This document shows positions 30,601-44,400 of a DNA stretch of 64,000 nt, piece after piece. The position numbers and the translations under genes are program-made. Numbering within the stretch: position 1 is the stretch's first letter; each line of letters opens with the position of its first letter. Source of the stretch: Lamellibrachia columna. Taxonomy: Eukaryota > Annelida > Polychaeta > Sabellida > Siboglinidae. Location of the stretch: positions 16,695,142-16,759,141 of the forward strand of contig OY759264.1 in assembly GCA_963662155.1 (NCBI GenBank), given 5' to 3'. Below the pieces are notes generated by a model. That model worked only from the letters and a program-made list of their open reading frames with translations. It searched no databases and was not told where the DNA came from.

Positions 30601-33600
30601 ACTAAAAAAAATTCTGATATCTGCATAACATATTTTATATTTTTCTTATAAGTATTAAATGCCAATGGTCATTCCTAATGCTAATTAGGTGAAGTGGGAA
30701 TAATATCAGTATATGTGTATAGAGAGGGTGAATCACTGAGGTAGGTGAAACTGGAGAACTATCCAAATGCAGGGTAGGTGAAAAGGGAATAATATCAGTA
30801 TGCAAAATGGAGAAGGGACGGGGTGAAGGGACGGGGTGAAGGGACGGGGTGAAGGGACGGGATGAAGGGATGGGATGAAGGGACGGGATGAAGGGACGGG
30901 TTGAAGGGACGGGGTGAAGGGATGGGGTGAAGGGACAGGGTGAAGGGATGGGTTGTAGCCTCTGTTTATACAGTACACAATGTAATTAAACAAACCTTAA
31001 ATTATATTTTATTGGTTTCTTCATACATAGGTCTTTAGCACTATTGACATACATCACCAAAGCTAACTTCATTACAAGGCAACATTAAAAAAGCATTGAA
31101 TACTGCATTATCCTTCTGAATTGCCTAGATGAATTTCCAGACACTGGGATGATCTTGGTTGAAGAGCTGCAGGAACCGCTGATTCCAGCTCCCACATAAG
31201 TTGTTTGTGCGGGCCTCGTTGTTGAGTGTCACAGCACAGCAGCACCAGCTTCTGGCGGAGTCTGGATCCTCCTGAAGTAGCTGGACACACTGGTGCTGTC
31301 AAAGTAGGCCATGAGGTCAGCGAGCTCTTCAGGGGCATTTTGTTTGATCCAAGCCATGCCAGCAGGGACATCTTGAAGAGGGAAAAGCCATCGAGGATGC
31401 CACACCAGTGCTTGATGGGTGAGTTGAGCTGCCTATGGAGCTTAGTCAGTCCCAGTTCCTGGACTTTCCTCTACGTAGACTGTGCTAGGTGACAGAAGCA
31501 CCCTCTGGAGATCGTGTTGGCCGAAGGTGTTGGAGATGGCATGAAGTACTGCTTGTCGGTGATGATAGTCATTGGGTGCCAGGGCTGAAACCATACTCCT
31601 CTGACACAAGGATGATTGACCTAAGCAGCTCCTCATAGGTGGATTGCTGTTTGGTGGTGAGGAGAGTGTAGGCTCTGATCAAATGCACTTGTTGGAAGAT
31701 GTTTGGTGCTATGCTGAGGGTTGCATCCATGAACTATGTAGAGGAGTTGGCAAGATGCTTCAGGCAGCACCTACATGTGGTGCCCCTGTCTGGCAGAGAC
31801 TGGTGTGTCATGGTGCGACCAATCACCCAGCGGTATAACTGGGTATGCCGAAGTCAGATGTGCTGAGCCTGACCCGTCAGGCACATAATGGCAGCACAAC
31901 GCTTTTCGTTAAAATAACGTTTAACAACAAAGAAGAAACCACTTTCTATTAGGCTTCTTCCATAACTAAGGTATCTGGAATCCCATTACTGGTAGTCATT
32001 CTTCATTGTATTAGGCTTCTTCCATAACTAAGGTATCTGGAATCCCATTACTGGTAGTCATTCTTCGTTGTATTCTTTCTAGCTTATCTATAGCCTTCTT
32101 ATGATATGGACTTGTATCCAATATTCCAAATCACGCCTAACTAGGGGTCATGGATATCGAAATTGTCAGGGGATGACAATTAACATGCTAGTCGAGAAGC
32201 TATGTAGGGAAGAGGAAGTTGGGTTTGTGGTTTTGTTGCAAGGGCTGATATATGTACATGAAGGACGGGCTTCATCTAAGTGGGAAGGGGCAGCAGTATT
32301 TGCAGATGTACTCACAGCAGCAGTAGACAGTGGCATGGGTAGCACAACAAATATTTTTGGTAGTAAACACTGTTTAAACTAGAAGTGCAGGGGAGTTACT
32401 TAGAGATGCCTCAAGCAGGACAAGAGGCCATTAGTACAGATAAACCAATAACAAAATGTCCAAAAAACATGTCTGAAACAGGTTATAGATGCATGTTTAG
32501 TAAATAAGAAAAACGAATTAAACATTATAGTATAGAAGATATTGACCCCCACATATTTGGTATAACCGAACCATGGGCCAACACAGACATAACAGATGCA
32601 GAATTAGGATTGACAGGATACGTAATGTTTAGGAGAGATCGAATAGGAAGAAGGGGAGGGGGAGTTATTTTATATGTTAAAGAATCTATTCAGGCTTATG
32701 AAATAAAATTAGAAAGGGAAGCAGATTACGATGAAGCTGTTTGGTGCAAAATAGTTTCATGGAAATTCAAAATTAACTATTGGATTAGTTCACTGAAGTC
32801 CAAACATAAATGAAGAGGATAACACAAAAATACAAAATGCTATAAAGGAAGTTAGTAAAGGGAATGTATCATAATGGGGGATTTTAACTATGGACACATA
32901 CAATGGAAATCTCTAGAGAGTACAAGGGGTGAGGACCAACAATTTCTATTTTTAATTCAGGATAGCTTCCTCACTCAGCACGTGCTAGAACCAACCAGGG
33001 GAGAAAATGTATTAGATAGTTTTATCATCACAAAAAGAATTAGTGGACAATGTAAAAATACATGAACCATTGGGTAACAGTGACCACAATCAAATACATT
33101 TTTACATCACTGTAAAATCAGAAAGTAAAAATAAAAAAATGTATAGGAGAAACTTCCACAAAGGTAACTATAAAAATATGAGAAAACACTTAGCAAAGCT
33201 AGATTGGAATAACATGCTGATGATTAAGGCCACATTTGAATGTTGGAATATTCTAAAATATGAAATTGAGAGTATCATCGATAAATTTGTTCCCTTGAAA
33301 AACATGGAAAACGGTCCAGAAAGATACACTTGTCAAAAGAAGCTATTAGAAAAATAGTGTTTAACCAAACTATGTGGAGGGTTTATAGGCGTACCAGAAA
33401 GGATGAAGACTATGCAAATTACAAAGAGGCACTTAACCTAGCTACAACTGAAATTAGAAAATCTAAAAGAACCTTTGAAAAAAAATGGCAGGTAATATAA
33501 AAAAATTACAGCAAGAGTTTCTATGCTTATGGAAGGAGTAAACAGAAAGTTTGAGATAAGGTCGGACCACTGGAAAACAACAGGGGAAACAAAATTTCAG

Positions 33601-36600
33601 ACGATTTCAAATGGCAGAGGTCCTGAATGAGTATTTCAGTTCAGTTTTTACCACAGAAGATACCAACTCACTTCCAGTTCCATTTACTAAATTTGAGGGC
33701 AATCAATCAGAACATTTAGGGCAGTTATTTGTAACTCCTGAAATGATAGGAAAAAAAATTAAGAAGATGAAAGATAATAAATCACCTGGAGTTGATGGGA
33801 TACCACCAAAACTGCTTAAGGAAATTGTTGAGCAAATTAGTACACCACTTGCAAAATTGTTTAACTTGTCACTAGAAGAAGGAATAGTTCCTTCAGAATG
33901 GAAATAGGCAAACATTACGCAGCTATTTAAGAAGGGATCGAGTCACCAGTGGATGTTGTCTACTTAGATTTTCAGAAAGCTTTCGATAAAGTGCCACAAC
34001 AAAGATTGTTACTTAAACTAAAAGCCAATGGTATAGGTAATGATGTAATCAACTGGATAGAAAAGTGGCTTACACACAGAAGACAGAGAGTAATAGTAGA
34101 TGGTGAGATTTCAAACTAGAAATCTGTTTTGAGTGGGGTACCCCAGGGATCAGTATTAAGCCCTATACTGTTTTTAATATATATATATATAAATGATTTC
34201 GAAGATAACATATTTAGCAAAGTACTCAAATTTGCAGATGACACAAAAGTACTCAGAAAGGTTACTAATGACACTGATAAACAAAGTTTACAGGATGATC
34301 TAGATAAATTAGTTAAATGGTCAGAAAAATGACAAATGTTATTCAATTTTGGGAAATGTAAATGTATATACATAGGACACGGAAACATGGATGAAGAATA
34401 TAAAATGGGGGATGCTGTACTAGGTAGAACCACACAAGAAAAGGACTTAGGAGTAACATTTAGTGCTGACATGAAAGGTTCAGAGCTGTTTTGAAAGGAA
34501 ATCAAATTCTATGGCTAATTAGGAGAACTATCATGTATAAGGAGAAACAGCTAACTGTACCCCTGTACAAAGCAATAGTTAGACCACATTTGGAATATTG
34601 TATTCAATCATGGAGGCCGTATCATAAAAAGGACATAGACAAGGTAGAAAAAATACAACGAAGAGTAACTAAAATGATTCCTGAATTGAGAGACCTTAGC
34701 TACGAACGTCGCTTATTACAATGTAGTTTGACAACACTAGAGACCAGGAGACTAAGAGGACACCAAATAGAAGTATAAAATAGTGAACGGTTATGAGGAT
34801 GTTGATAGGAATATGTTCTTCAAACTTAAAGAAGGCTGTAGAACCAGAGGACACAAAGCAGCATTAGTTAAGGAGCAGTGTAGGTTGGACATGAGAAAGT
34901 ACTCTTTCTCACAGAGGGTGATAAATGAATGGAACAAACTGCCAAATGATTATGTTAATGCTAGTAGTGTGAATATATTTAAAAATAGAATTGACAGATA
35001 TCTGATTAGGGCGGGCTACACATAGATGATAAAATTGTTGGACTCTCGATAAGCCAATGGCGTCTTTGTACACTTGCCATCTGGAACTTGTTGTCTGGGA
35101 TGGCAATCTTGTTAAATCTTGTTAAAAACTATTGCTTTGCATAAGGTTCAATTAGCAGTTTCTCCTTATATGTGATATTTCTACAAAGCAACTGTTTCTC
35201 ACATGTGCATGCATGCATGAATACATGCATGCACATATTAATACAAGCATAAACAAATTCCAAGGCACAAGCAAAAAATATGCAATAACATCATTTAAAG
35301 GTGAAAACCCTAGATGTATAAAACTCTGATGTTATTATTGCTGCAGAACCTGCCCTGAGAGACCATGACAGAGTTTCCCCAAACGAGAGTTATCCCAAGA
35401 TAGATTCCATCAAAGTAGTATAACACCAAAGAAGGGTGGATTAGGGTAGATAATTGTAAATTAAGCCTAAACTTAAAGTCAGAATGCTACATTGTGTACT
35501 TGGAAGTGACACTGTAAAGAATAATGTTTAGATATACGAATTTGTTATTGTACTTGTTAAACTGTAACATTTCTTCTTATACTGCCTAAGTGTTCACAAC
35601 GTGTCTTTAATGTTAAAGGTCCCTCCTTGATTAAATTGTTTGCTATTCTCATTTCGTGAAAAATTTACCCTATCTAGTATCCACTACAACATATCTAGTA
35701 TCCACTACACCATATTTAGTGTTCACTACGACATATCTATTGTCCACTACAACATATCTAGTATCCACTACAACATATCTAGTATCCACTACAACATATC
35801 TAGTATCCACTACATCATATCTAGTATCCACTACAACATAATAGCTCATTTGTACAAACATATTATTTAGTTTTGGCAAAATCATCAGTCTATAGAACAG
35901 ACTTCTAAAAAAAATAATCTACCTTGTGTGATGTCGGAATGTAATTGTTTTCCAGCCAGGTGTATATCCATCTTCTAACTCCTCTATGAAAATAGCAAAA
36001 ATCAATTAATGGCACGATACGTTGCTACAAGTTGCTAATACATCTTATTGTCATTTACACTAATAATCTATTCTAATAACCATCATTTAACAAGTGTTTT
36101 TTCCATTTTTAAGCATTGATTTTGATAATTCTCTTTAAGATTATTATGTGGTTTCAGTTTTGAATAGCAATACACGTATCTTTCACCACTTCTAATAATT
36201 TTCAGAATAATATTATTCTATCTAACATTTTTATATTTCAAATTTGTTTTCGTTATGGTTAAAATATTCACTTGAGAAAGAATGCACACATAAAGTGAGT
36301 AGACATATCCTGACATATTTCATTGGACAATTCAAATGGATCACATGGCTGCACAGTTACAAAAATTCAACCTGAAAACGGAAACTGCTTTTGATTTTAA
36401 CCCAAACAGTTTATCCAAATGTTGACCAGTTCCTTAGAAAGTTAATTGTAGCTGTCATTTAATAAGATAGTAGTAGAGTTAACAACATTGAACAACTTGC
36501 CATGTTCTTGCAGATATGTTTCAAAAGTTCTGTTTGGCCAGAGAAACTGAAGCAATCTCCCAGATGTGTCTTCCATTCGCAATGAAGAAAGAGTCTTTGC

Positions 36601-38375
36601 AAGACTTGTCATTGTGATCTCCTTCAGCTTCAAGTAGTCTTTCAAAAACAAAGTGTCTCCTGAAATATACAAAACAAATAAGGACAAATTGGATACGAGG
36701 GTACTTGACCTAGTGAGTATATGACCCAGTGGGTACCAGGGTACATGACTTAGTGAGTATATGACCCAGTGGGTACCGAGGTATATAACCTAGTGAGTAT
36801 ATCACCCAGTGGGTACCGAGGTATATAACCTAGAGAGTATATGACCCAATGGGTACCAGGCATGGGTTAATTTCAATTGCTAATTGAATTAGCTTAATTA
36901 ATTAAATTAAGTAATATTACAAGAAAGGCTAGTTTAATTCAACTGACAAATTTCCAATTAAATCTGAATTAAGTGCTTATTTAGATTTTGCATTAATGTA
37001 GTAGTAGTAGTAGATTATTAGTATTTTTAAACACGTATATTCCAGTTTACTCACTCAACGTTTCTACTACCTTCAGTATGTATATGGCAAACCATCTGGC
37101 AAGCAGACGAACTAAACAGTCCCAGAATTCAGTGCCTGAAGAAGACTGTCGAAAGAAGCCAAAACGTTGAGTGAGTAATCGTGAATAGTTGTGTTTAAAA
37201 GTAAATCTTGAGTAAATTATTCACAACCAACATTTTCACCACTTCTCACTTAATTTTGTCTTTGGATCTGTAGCGATGACCGCCACCGTGAGATGACCAC
37301 AGATGTCAGCACTTGTACTGCTTTCGATTGTCTTTTCACTGAACCGTATGAGGAATGTCCCGTTGTCTTTGTTCCTCAACATCTCCTTTGCGTCTTCTTT
37401 GCTAAGGAAGCCATGTATTAATCTGAAGAAAAAAATAAATTCATGTTTTTTTCCAAAAGAAAACTGTTGGGGTTACTTCTGAATCTCAACTTATTTAGAT
37501 GCTTACATTGATCTGCAATATATGGGCACACAATTTTAAGAAAGCCACAAATAACACACATGAAATACCCAAATTTGTCATAGTTAATGTAGTCAACACT
37601 ATTGTTACTTAACAAGATGAATCGAGTAAGAATTAGTACAGTATTCACGGTCTTGATGACCATTTATTCATGGTAAATGTCTGCCACAATTCCAATTACC
37701 ACTACTCCACCTGATGGATTATTTGGAACTACAGACTAGTGCTTGTTGTAAGACTTTATTTGTCACATGTAGAGGCTGTTGTCATCACTGAGAGATAATC
37801 TGTAAGTGTTTCAATTATTCTATTTGATTTCTATGTAATTATACTAGTTTTGCGTGCATATAATCTACTCGAACTTTGCCAATAATTTGGCTCGCCAGCT
37901 GACACAGTACAGGTGTCTGTGTGCCGAGACAATGTGCCAATGTCACGTTAATTTAATGTTTGAATTTAGAATTAGGATGCCAAGAACGTGTGACTTGATT
38001 ACTGAAACGAGTGCTGTGACAGTTCTGAGTCTGGAAGGGTATATAACCGAGACCCTCAGGGTCCAATGGAACCCGAGGTTTGGGTTCCACACCCACAACA
38101 GTGACAGCACTAAGAATTAGGAAATAACTAAATTACCCTTCTTGCCATTCATGCTGGAATGGCCCCTTGTCTGCCTTGATGAGGTTGACACATGCACAGA
38201 ACCACTTCCACAACGTGAACTGGCGGGAAGGATGTTCCTTCTGCCCCTTCTTTGGTTCATACAGGTAATCCTAGACACAGAAAACATAACTATATAACCA
38301 ATGTTTGTATTGTGTCTGTATTATTTTGCACTGTATCATATGATATTTTTATTTTGTCTGTGGTAGTAGCTGTGT

Positions 38376-38418
<43 letters not shown>

Positions 38419-41400
38419 GTAAGTGCTTGCAATCACGTTTTTATTGTATTGGTATTTACTCTGTGTGTCTGTCTGTGTGTCTGTTGGTCAATCTGGCTGT
38501 ATTGCTGTTGTCCGTTCAGGTCAAGAGAAGTTTGTTAGTACTCACTGTGTCTTACAAACCTTAATAAGTTGATCTCTGCTGATCAGCCTCTCAGAGATGT
38601 CACTGGGTTCACTGCCCATTTCTGTAAAAGGTGCAAAAAAACTTCCTGATAATCTTGCAATAACGGACATAGAATGTTTATGCGGCTTTCTTACCTACAA
38701 GGTCACATAAAGGTCACTACTCCTCAAACAGTCTTTCAGTGGAAGCTTTGGAACCTACTTGAGTTGTTCTTCCACCGTCAACCATTATATTGTTTCCCTG
38801 AATTCCTGAAAAACTTAATGTGTGCTTTTGTCTAAACTTTCTAAATGTCTTGGAGGCTTTTATGCCACCGACACATCAATGTCTTTTAGGCAACCGACAC
38901 ACCAACATCTTTCAAATAGAATGTCAACACACTTCGCCAATTTCCACCCAAAATATTGAGGCATTTCAAAATGAACTCACTGAATGCGATGTGACCCAGG
39001 TAGTCTAGCTGTTGCTGGTCCAGTGCTTTCTTTGTCTTCTCTTGAAAAATGCAACTAAGCACTTGAGCAACCTCCTTCCATGGAACTTTCTCTCTTTCTT
39101 CAAACAGCTTTCCATTCTAAAATAAATGATATGCTTCTGAGATAACTGAAGAAGACAAGATTTGCCATCCAAGCCAAAGGCCCAGATGGCAAGTGGACAA
39201 GGGAGCAATTGGTTTATCGAGAGTCCAACAATGTTCATCTATGTGTAACCCACCCTCCCGAGAAATGTGTCAACCTTGTTTTTAAACACATTCACGTCTG
39301 TAAGGGGCCAGTTCACAACTCTGAACATTTACCTATTCAGACAAACCACACTAACTCTCAGAACCCCCGAATTAGTATGTTTTTCCTCATTAAAAATATA
39401 TAGATATAACAATATTACGATATATAAATACAGTGCATCAATACAGAACCTACAATAATAACCATCAGAACCAACATTTATCTCCAATAATTATGTTTTC
39501 CACGAAGTTGTGAATTTCCAAGATGTCAGACTGTATTACAGTGTGCTGTGCCATGAACAGTTCCGCAATTTACAACAATAGTAGTTTTATAACACATTAA
39601 ATGACGAGTAAGCTGTCAAAGGTGGAGTAAGTTGTCAAACGAGGAGTAAGCTGTTAATGGAGGAGTAAGCAGTCAAAGGAGGAGTAAGCTGTAAATGGAG
39701 GAGTAAGCTGTCAAAGGAGCAAGCTGTCAAAGGAGGAGTAAGTTGCCAATGGAGGAGTAAACTGTCAAAAGAGGAGTAAGTTGTCAAAGGAGGAGTAAGC
39801 TGTCAATGGAGGAGTAATTTGTCAAAGGAGGAGTAAGCTGTTAAAGGAGGAGTAAATTGTCAAAGGAGGAGTAAAGTGTCAAAGGAGGAGTAATCTGTCA
39901 ATGAGGAGTAAGCTGTCAATGGAGGAGTAAGTTGTCAAAGGAGGAGTAAGCTGTCAAAGGAGGAGTAAGCTGTCAAAGGAGCAAGCTGTCAAAGGAGGAG
40001 TAAGTTGTCAAAAGAGGAGTAAGTTGTCAAAGGAGGAGTAAGTTGTCAAAGGAGGAGAAAGTTGCAAAGGAGGAGTAAGTTGTCAAAGGAGGAGTAAGTT
40101 GCCAATGGAGGAGTAAACTGTCAAAAGAGGAGTAAGTTGTCAAAAGAGGAGTAAGTTGTCAAAGGAGGAGTAAGTTGCCAATGGAGTAAACTGTCAAAAG
40201 AGGAGTAAGTTGTCAAAAGAGGAGTAAGTTGTCAAAGGAGGTGCTACATAGGTTATCATAAACACTGTTTCACTGCCTCCTCCAGCACACTTCAAGTTGC
40301 AAGTTGTGCTGCAAAAAGGCAATATGATATGTAGGTAAGAAACCGAGTCCTACCTGAGTAGGGAAAGCAGCATTCCAGACATGACTTCCTCTGGCGTCAC
40401 AGTCATAGCCATGGTGACTGACTAATGCAATGGGTGGCGACGATGCCTGGTAAGGAAAGAAATACAGTCAGTACGGTCAAAATAGTTGGTACCGACAGTA
40501 CGGTTTGTACTAATTGTACAGTCAGTACTCTGTACTGATGGTACAGTCAGTACTGATGGTACAGTCTGTACTGATGGTACAGTCAGTAGACTGTACTGAT
40601 GCTACAGTCTGTACTGATGGCATAACAGGTACAGTCTGTACTGATGGTACAGTTGGTACAGTCTGTACTGATGGTATAGTATGTACTGATGGTACAGTCT
40701 GTACTGATGGTAGTCTGTACTGATTGTACAGCCTGTACTGATGGTACAGGTTGTAGTGATGGTACAGTCAGTACAGTTTTTATTGATGGTACAGTCTGTA
40801 CTGATGGCACAGTTGGTACAATTTGTTATTATTGATGGTACAGTCGGTACTGATAATAAAATCTGTACTGATGGTACAGTCCATACTGATGGTGCGGTTG
40901 GTAGGGTCCATACTGATGGTGCAGTCTGTACTGATGGTAGTCTGTACTGATGGTACAGTCTGTACTGATGGTACAGTTGGTACAGTCTGTACTGATGGTA
41001 AAAGCTTTATTGATGGTACAGTCTGTATTGATGGTAAAAGCTTTATTGATGGTACAGGCTGTACTGATGGTACAGTCTTTACTGATAGTGCAGTCGGTAC
41101 AGTCTGTACTGATGGTAGTTTGTATTGATGGTACTGATAGTAGTCTTCAGTGGTTTTAAACTGGGGTAACATAGGAGTTTCGAGTGCGCGTGCAGACGGT
41201 GCATACAAACATAAACAAATATTTTTTAATTGACTCAGTCCAAAAATCTTGTTATTTAAAAGTTATAACGTAGTCCAAAATTGCATGACAAACAGTAATT
41301 TGGCCATGAATATAACAAACACTATTACAAGTAAGATGGACGTCAGTGTACCTGAATTTGAAAGGGTGTTCCATGTACAGACACTTGACAGTTGAAGACC

Positions 41401-44400
41401 ATGAAGTACTTGAGATGGGCAACCCCTCTAGCGCGACCAATCAGCTCAGCCTGTTGACACACATACATGTAAAATCATGATCACTGGTCGGCCGGATTCA
41501 GAGCATCGGCAAGCTGTTTTCAACTGTTCATTAACATGGCTTGTGCAACTTCTGTCTGGCAAGATTTAAGACCTTTTAACACTTTTAATACTTTGAAAAT
41601 GTAAGACCTTCTCCATGACAAATTTAATACAAAAAACAAAGATAGTTTGTTCATTTATTTATTTAGTGAAAAAAAATATTTTCCACTGGTACACCTACAA
41701 AAACATTTTCCAGAAACTGCCCACAGAAAAGATTACCTTTGTTAGGCAAACGTCTGTGAAATTAGTCTCGAGCATACTGGTGTTTGTCGACTTTGATTTG
41801 TTCCTGAATTCCATTGTTATTTCCTTTTCGTTCATTTTGTCTTTCCCATTCGTCACTTCGCACACGCCTGCCACCTTGTGACCAGTAAGTGCTTTCTCGA
41901 GGTCTTTCTCTCGGATCAGCTCAGCCGTTACCTTTGGCATTGTTACACCAAGACTTGCTGCACCCAGAATACTGCAGCAGAAAGGTATGTGCCAAAGTAA
42001 ATATTAGTTCTCGATTACCATTTATTAATGATACGGTTCCAGTGTGGGAAACTGGGAGTTGTGTACTCTTGTAAGAGGGAAGAATGAAATGTGCCAACAA
42101 GCTAAAATAGGTAAATCACATGTAACTACTATTACTGATCAAGTTTTATTTAAAGACAAGAAACTATAGAATCTGTGACTTTATTACTAGTGCTGTGATG
42201 GTTCCAGTGTGGTATAGAAAAGTGACCCCACAAAAAGTGACCCATGGGTCACTTTTTATATACAATTGTGACCCCAGGATCTCTTGCCCATTGAATTGTG
42301 ACCCCCACTATAGAAATGTGACCCCCATCTTAAAAAAAACTAATATAATGAGTGGATAGGGGTTTGGTGACACATTTAGGTTGATTAGTAACATATATCT
42401 AGCTAGATAATACATAACATTAAATGGGGATAATAAGATAATAATAGTTACAAAGTTGTTCACCGTTCACACATGCTCACCATAGTCCCAATGTAATGCT
42501 TTCATTTGGTATTTATTAATTTAGTTCAATATAATAAATTCATGCAGCAACCTGTATTACATTGATATATTTAGTACAATAAATTTAATTTTATTCAGAG
42601 TAATTATGTTATTACAGTGTTTATATACAAGCCACTCTAGTGCATTCATAAAAAAAACATTTTAACATTCTACATACAAACCCAAAATATAAAGAGAATA
42701 TCTGACAAACTGACATGCATACCTACGTTGTTTCTAAAATGCAGGCTGTGCACTGCTAACATCTATATAATCAGTAGATAATTTGGCTCATTAATTTATC
42801 ATCCTAGGTGAGAATAACGACCTGGCATCTAATCAACATGACAGATACATCTTGTTCCTCCCATCCGGAAGAAAGGATCATTATATATACCACGCACTAG
42901 CCAAAACTGCCCATCTTCTGAACGGGATAACTTGGTAGTTCGGATGAGACTGTAAAATGTCAGGACACACACCATTATTACAGAAATATCCATCTACAAC
43001 TTGGTACTTGGTGCTGCCAGTCAATATCTTGCTTCTTTCCAACTCTTGAATTTGCGATGTAATACTGCATGGCAGTTGAAGTAACATGTAGCGACATCTT
43101 GCCCTTATTTAATGGTGTCAACAATTGTACGTAAATGTTTATGTAGCTTTGCGGACAGTTGTAAGTAATAACTCAAAGGGTAATTTGATTGTTTGTAGAA
43201 AGGGTAATAGCGGGTGTGAATTAAATAAAAAACTGAGATGACACGACCGTGGGTTTGCACATGAATCCCTGAAAGTTTGGCGTCTGAGATGCAGACATGG
43301 TGGATTATAATAAGATTTACTCTTACAGAGAAAGCACTTACCAAACACCCATGGGGAAGGCGCATTTGCTTTTCTTACCAGCAACTTGGATGATCTGGGG
43401 TGGGGGCCGGTGAACTATAGATGTCCTATAAAACAGATCATTGAGACAGCTAAACATTGTATACAATTCCTAACTAAAACATGGTAACTTACTTAAAATT
43501 TACAGTAACATGATTTAGTTGGATATATGTAAAACATAAATTTGTACTACTAATGCCATTTCTATTAGAGAACTGAATGGGCACAGCCTATTGAGTGGCC
43601 ACTGTGTGCTTTGTGGCTGCAATTTGCCGAGAGGTCACTGCTTGGAATTTGTCAAGAGGTCACAATTTGCTGCGAGGCTACCGTTTGCCGAGAAGTTACA
43701 GTTTGCTGAGAGTTTGAGGAGTGGTTACAGTTTGAAGAGTGGTTACAGTTTGCTGAGAGACTACCGTCTGCTGAGAGGTTACAGTTTGCTGAGTGTTTGA
43801 TGAGAGGTTACAGTTTGCTGAGAGGTTACAGTTTGCTGAGAGGTTACAGTTTGCTGAGTGTTTGATGAGAGGTTACAGTTTGTTGAGAGCTTGACGAGAG
43901 GTTAAAATTTGCTGAGAGGTCACAGTTTTCCAAGTGATCACAAGAGCTAGCATGTCATAGTGGATACTAGAGCTAGCATGTCGTAGTGGTACTAGAGCTA
44001 GCATGCCGTAATGGATACTAGAGCTAACATGTAATAGTGGATACTAGAGCTAGCATGTCACAGTAAATACTAGAGCTAGCATGTAATAGTGAATACTAGA
44101 GCTAGCATGTCATAGTGGATACTAGAGTTAGTGGATACTAGAGCTAGCATGTCATAGTTTGCTGAGAGGTTACAGTTTACTGAGAGTTTGATGAGAGGTT
44201 AGTTTGCTTGGAATTTGCCGAGAGGTCAGTTTGCCAAGTGACCACAGTTTGCCGAGAGGCGACAGCTTACTGAGAGTTTGATGAGAGATTACAGTTTGTT
44301 GACAGGTTACAGTTTGTTGAGAGTTTGATGAGAGGTAACAGTTTGCTGAGAGCGGTTGCCTTGTGTACGTACTTGGTCATGTGTTTCGTGAACAGCTCCT

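Noticed and set aside
30733..30993. Minus-strand proline-rich open frame
   Set aside because: Antisense of the 13 bp G-rich minisatellite.
35640..35885. Repeat proteins on both strands
   Set aside because: 21 bp minisatellite; frames vanish outside the array.
40514..41208. Open frames rich in V-L-M-V-Q-S / C-T-D-G-T repeats
   Set aside because: Products of the 18 bp minisatellite in STAT intron 11, open in several frames at once.
43379..43425. Earlier donor (GCTG|GTAAGA) for STAT exon 9
   Set aside because: It would leave phase 1 against exon 10, which needs phase 2; no small bridging exon was found, while the 43341 donor joins exactly and aligns without a gap.
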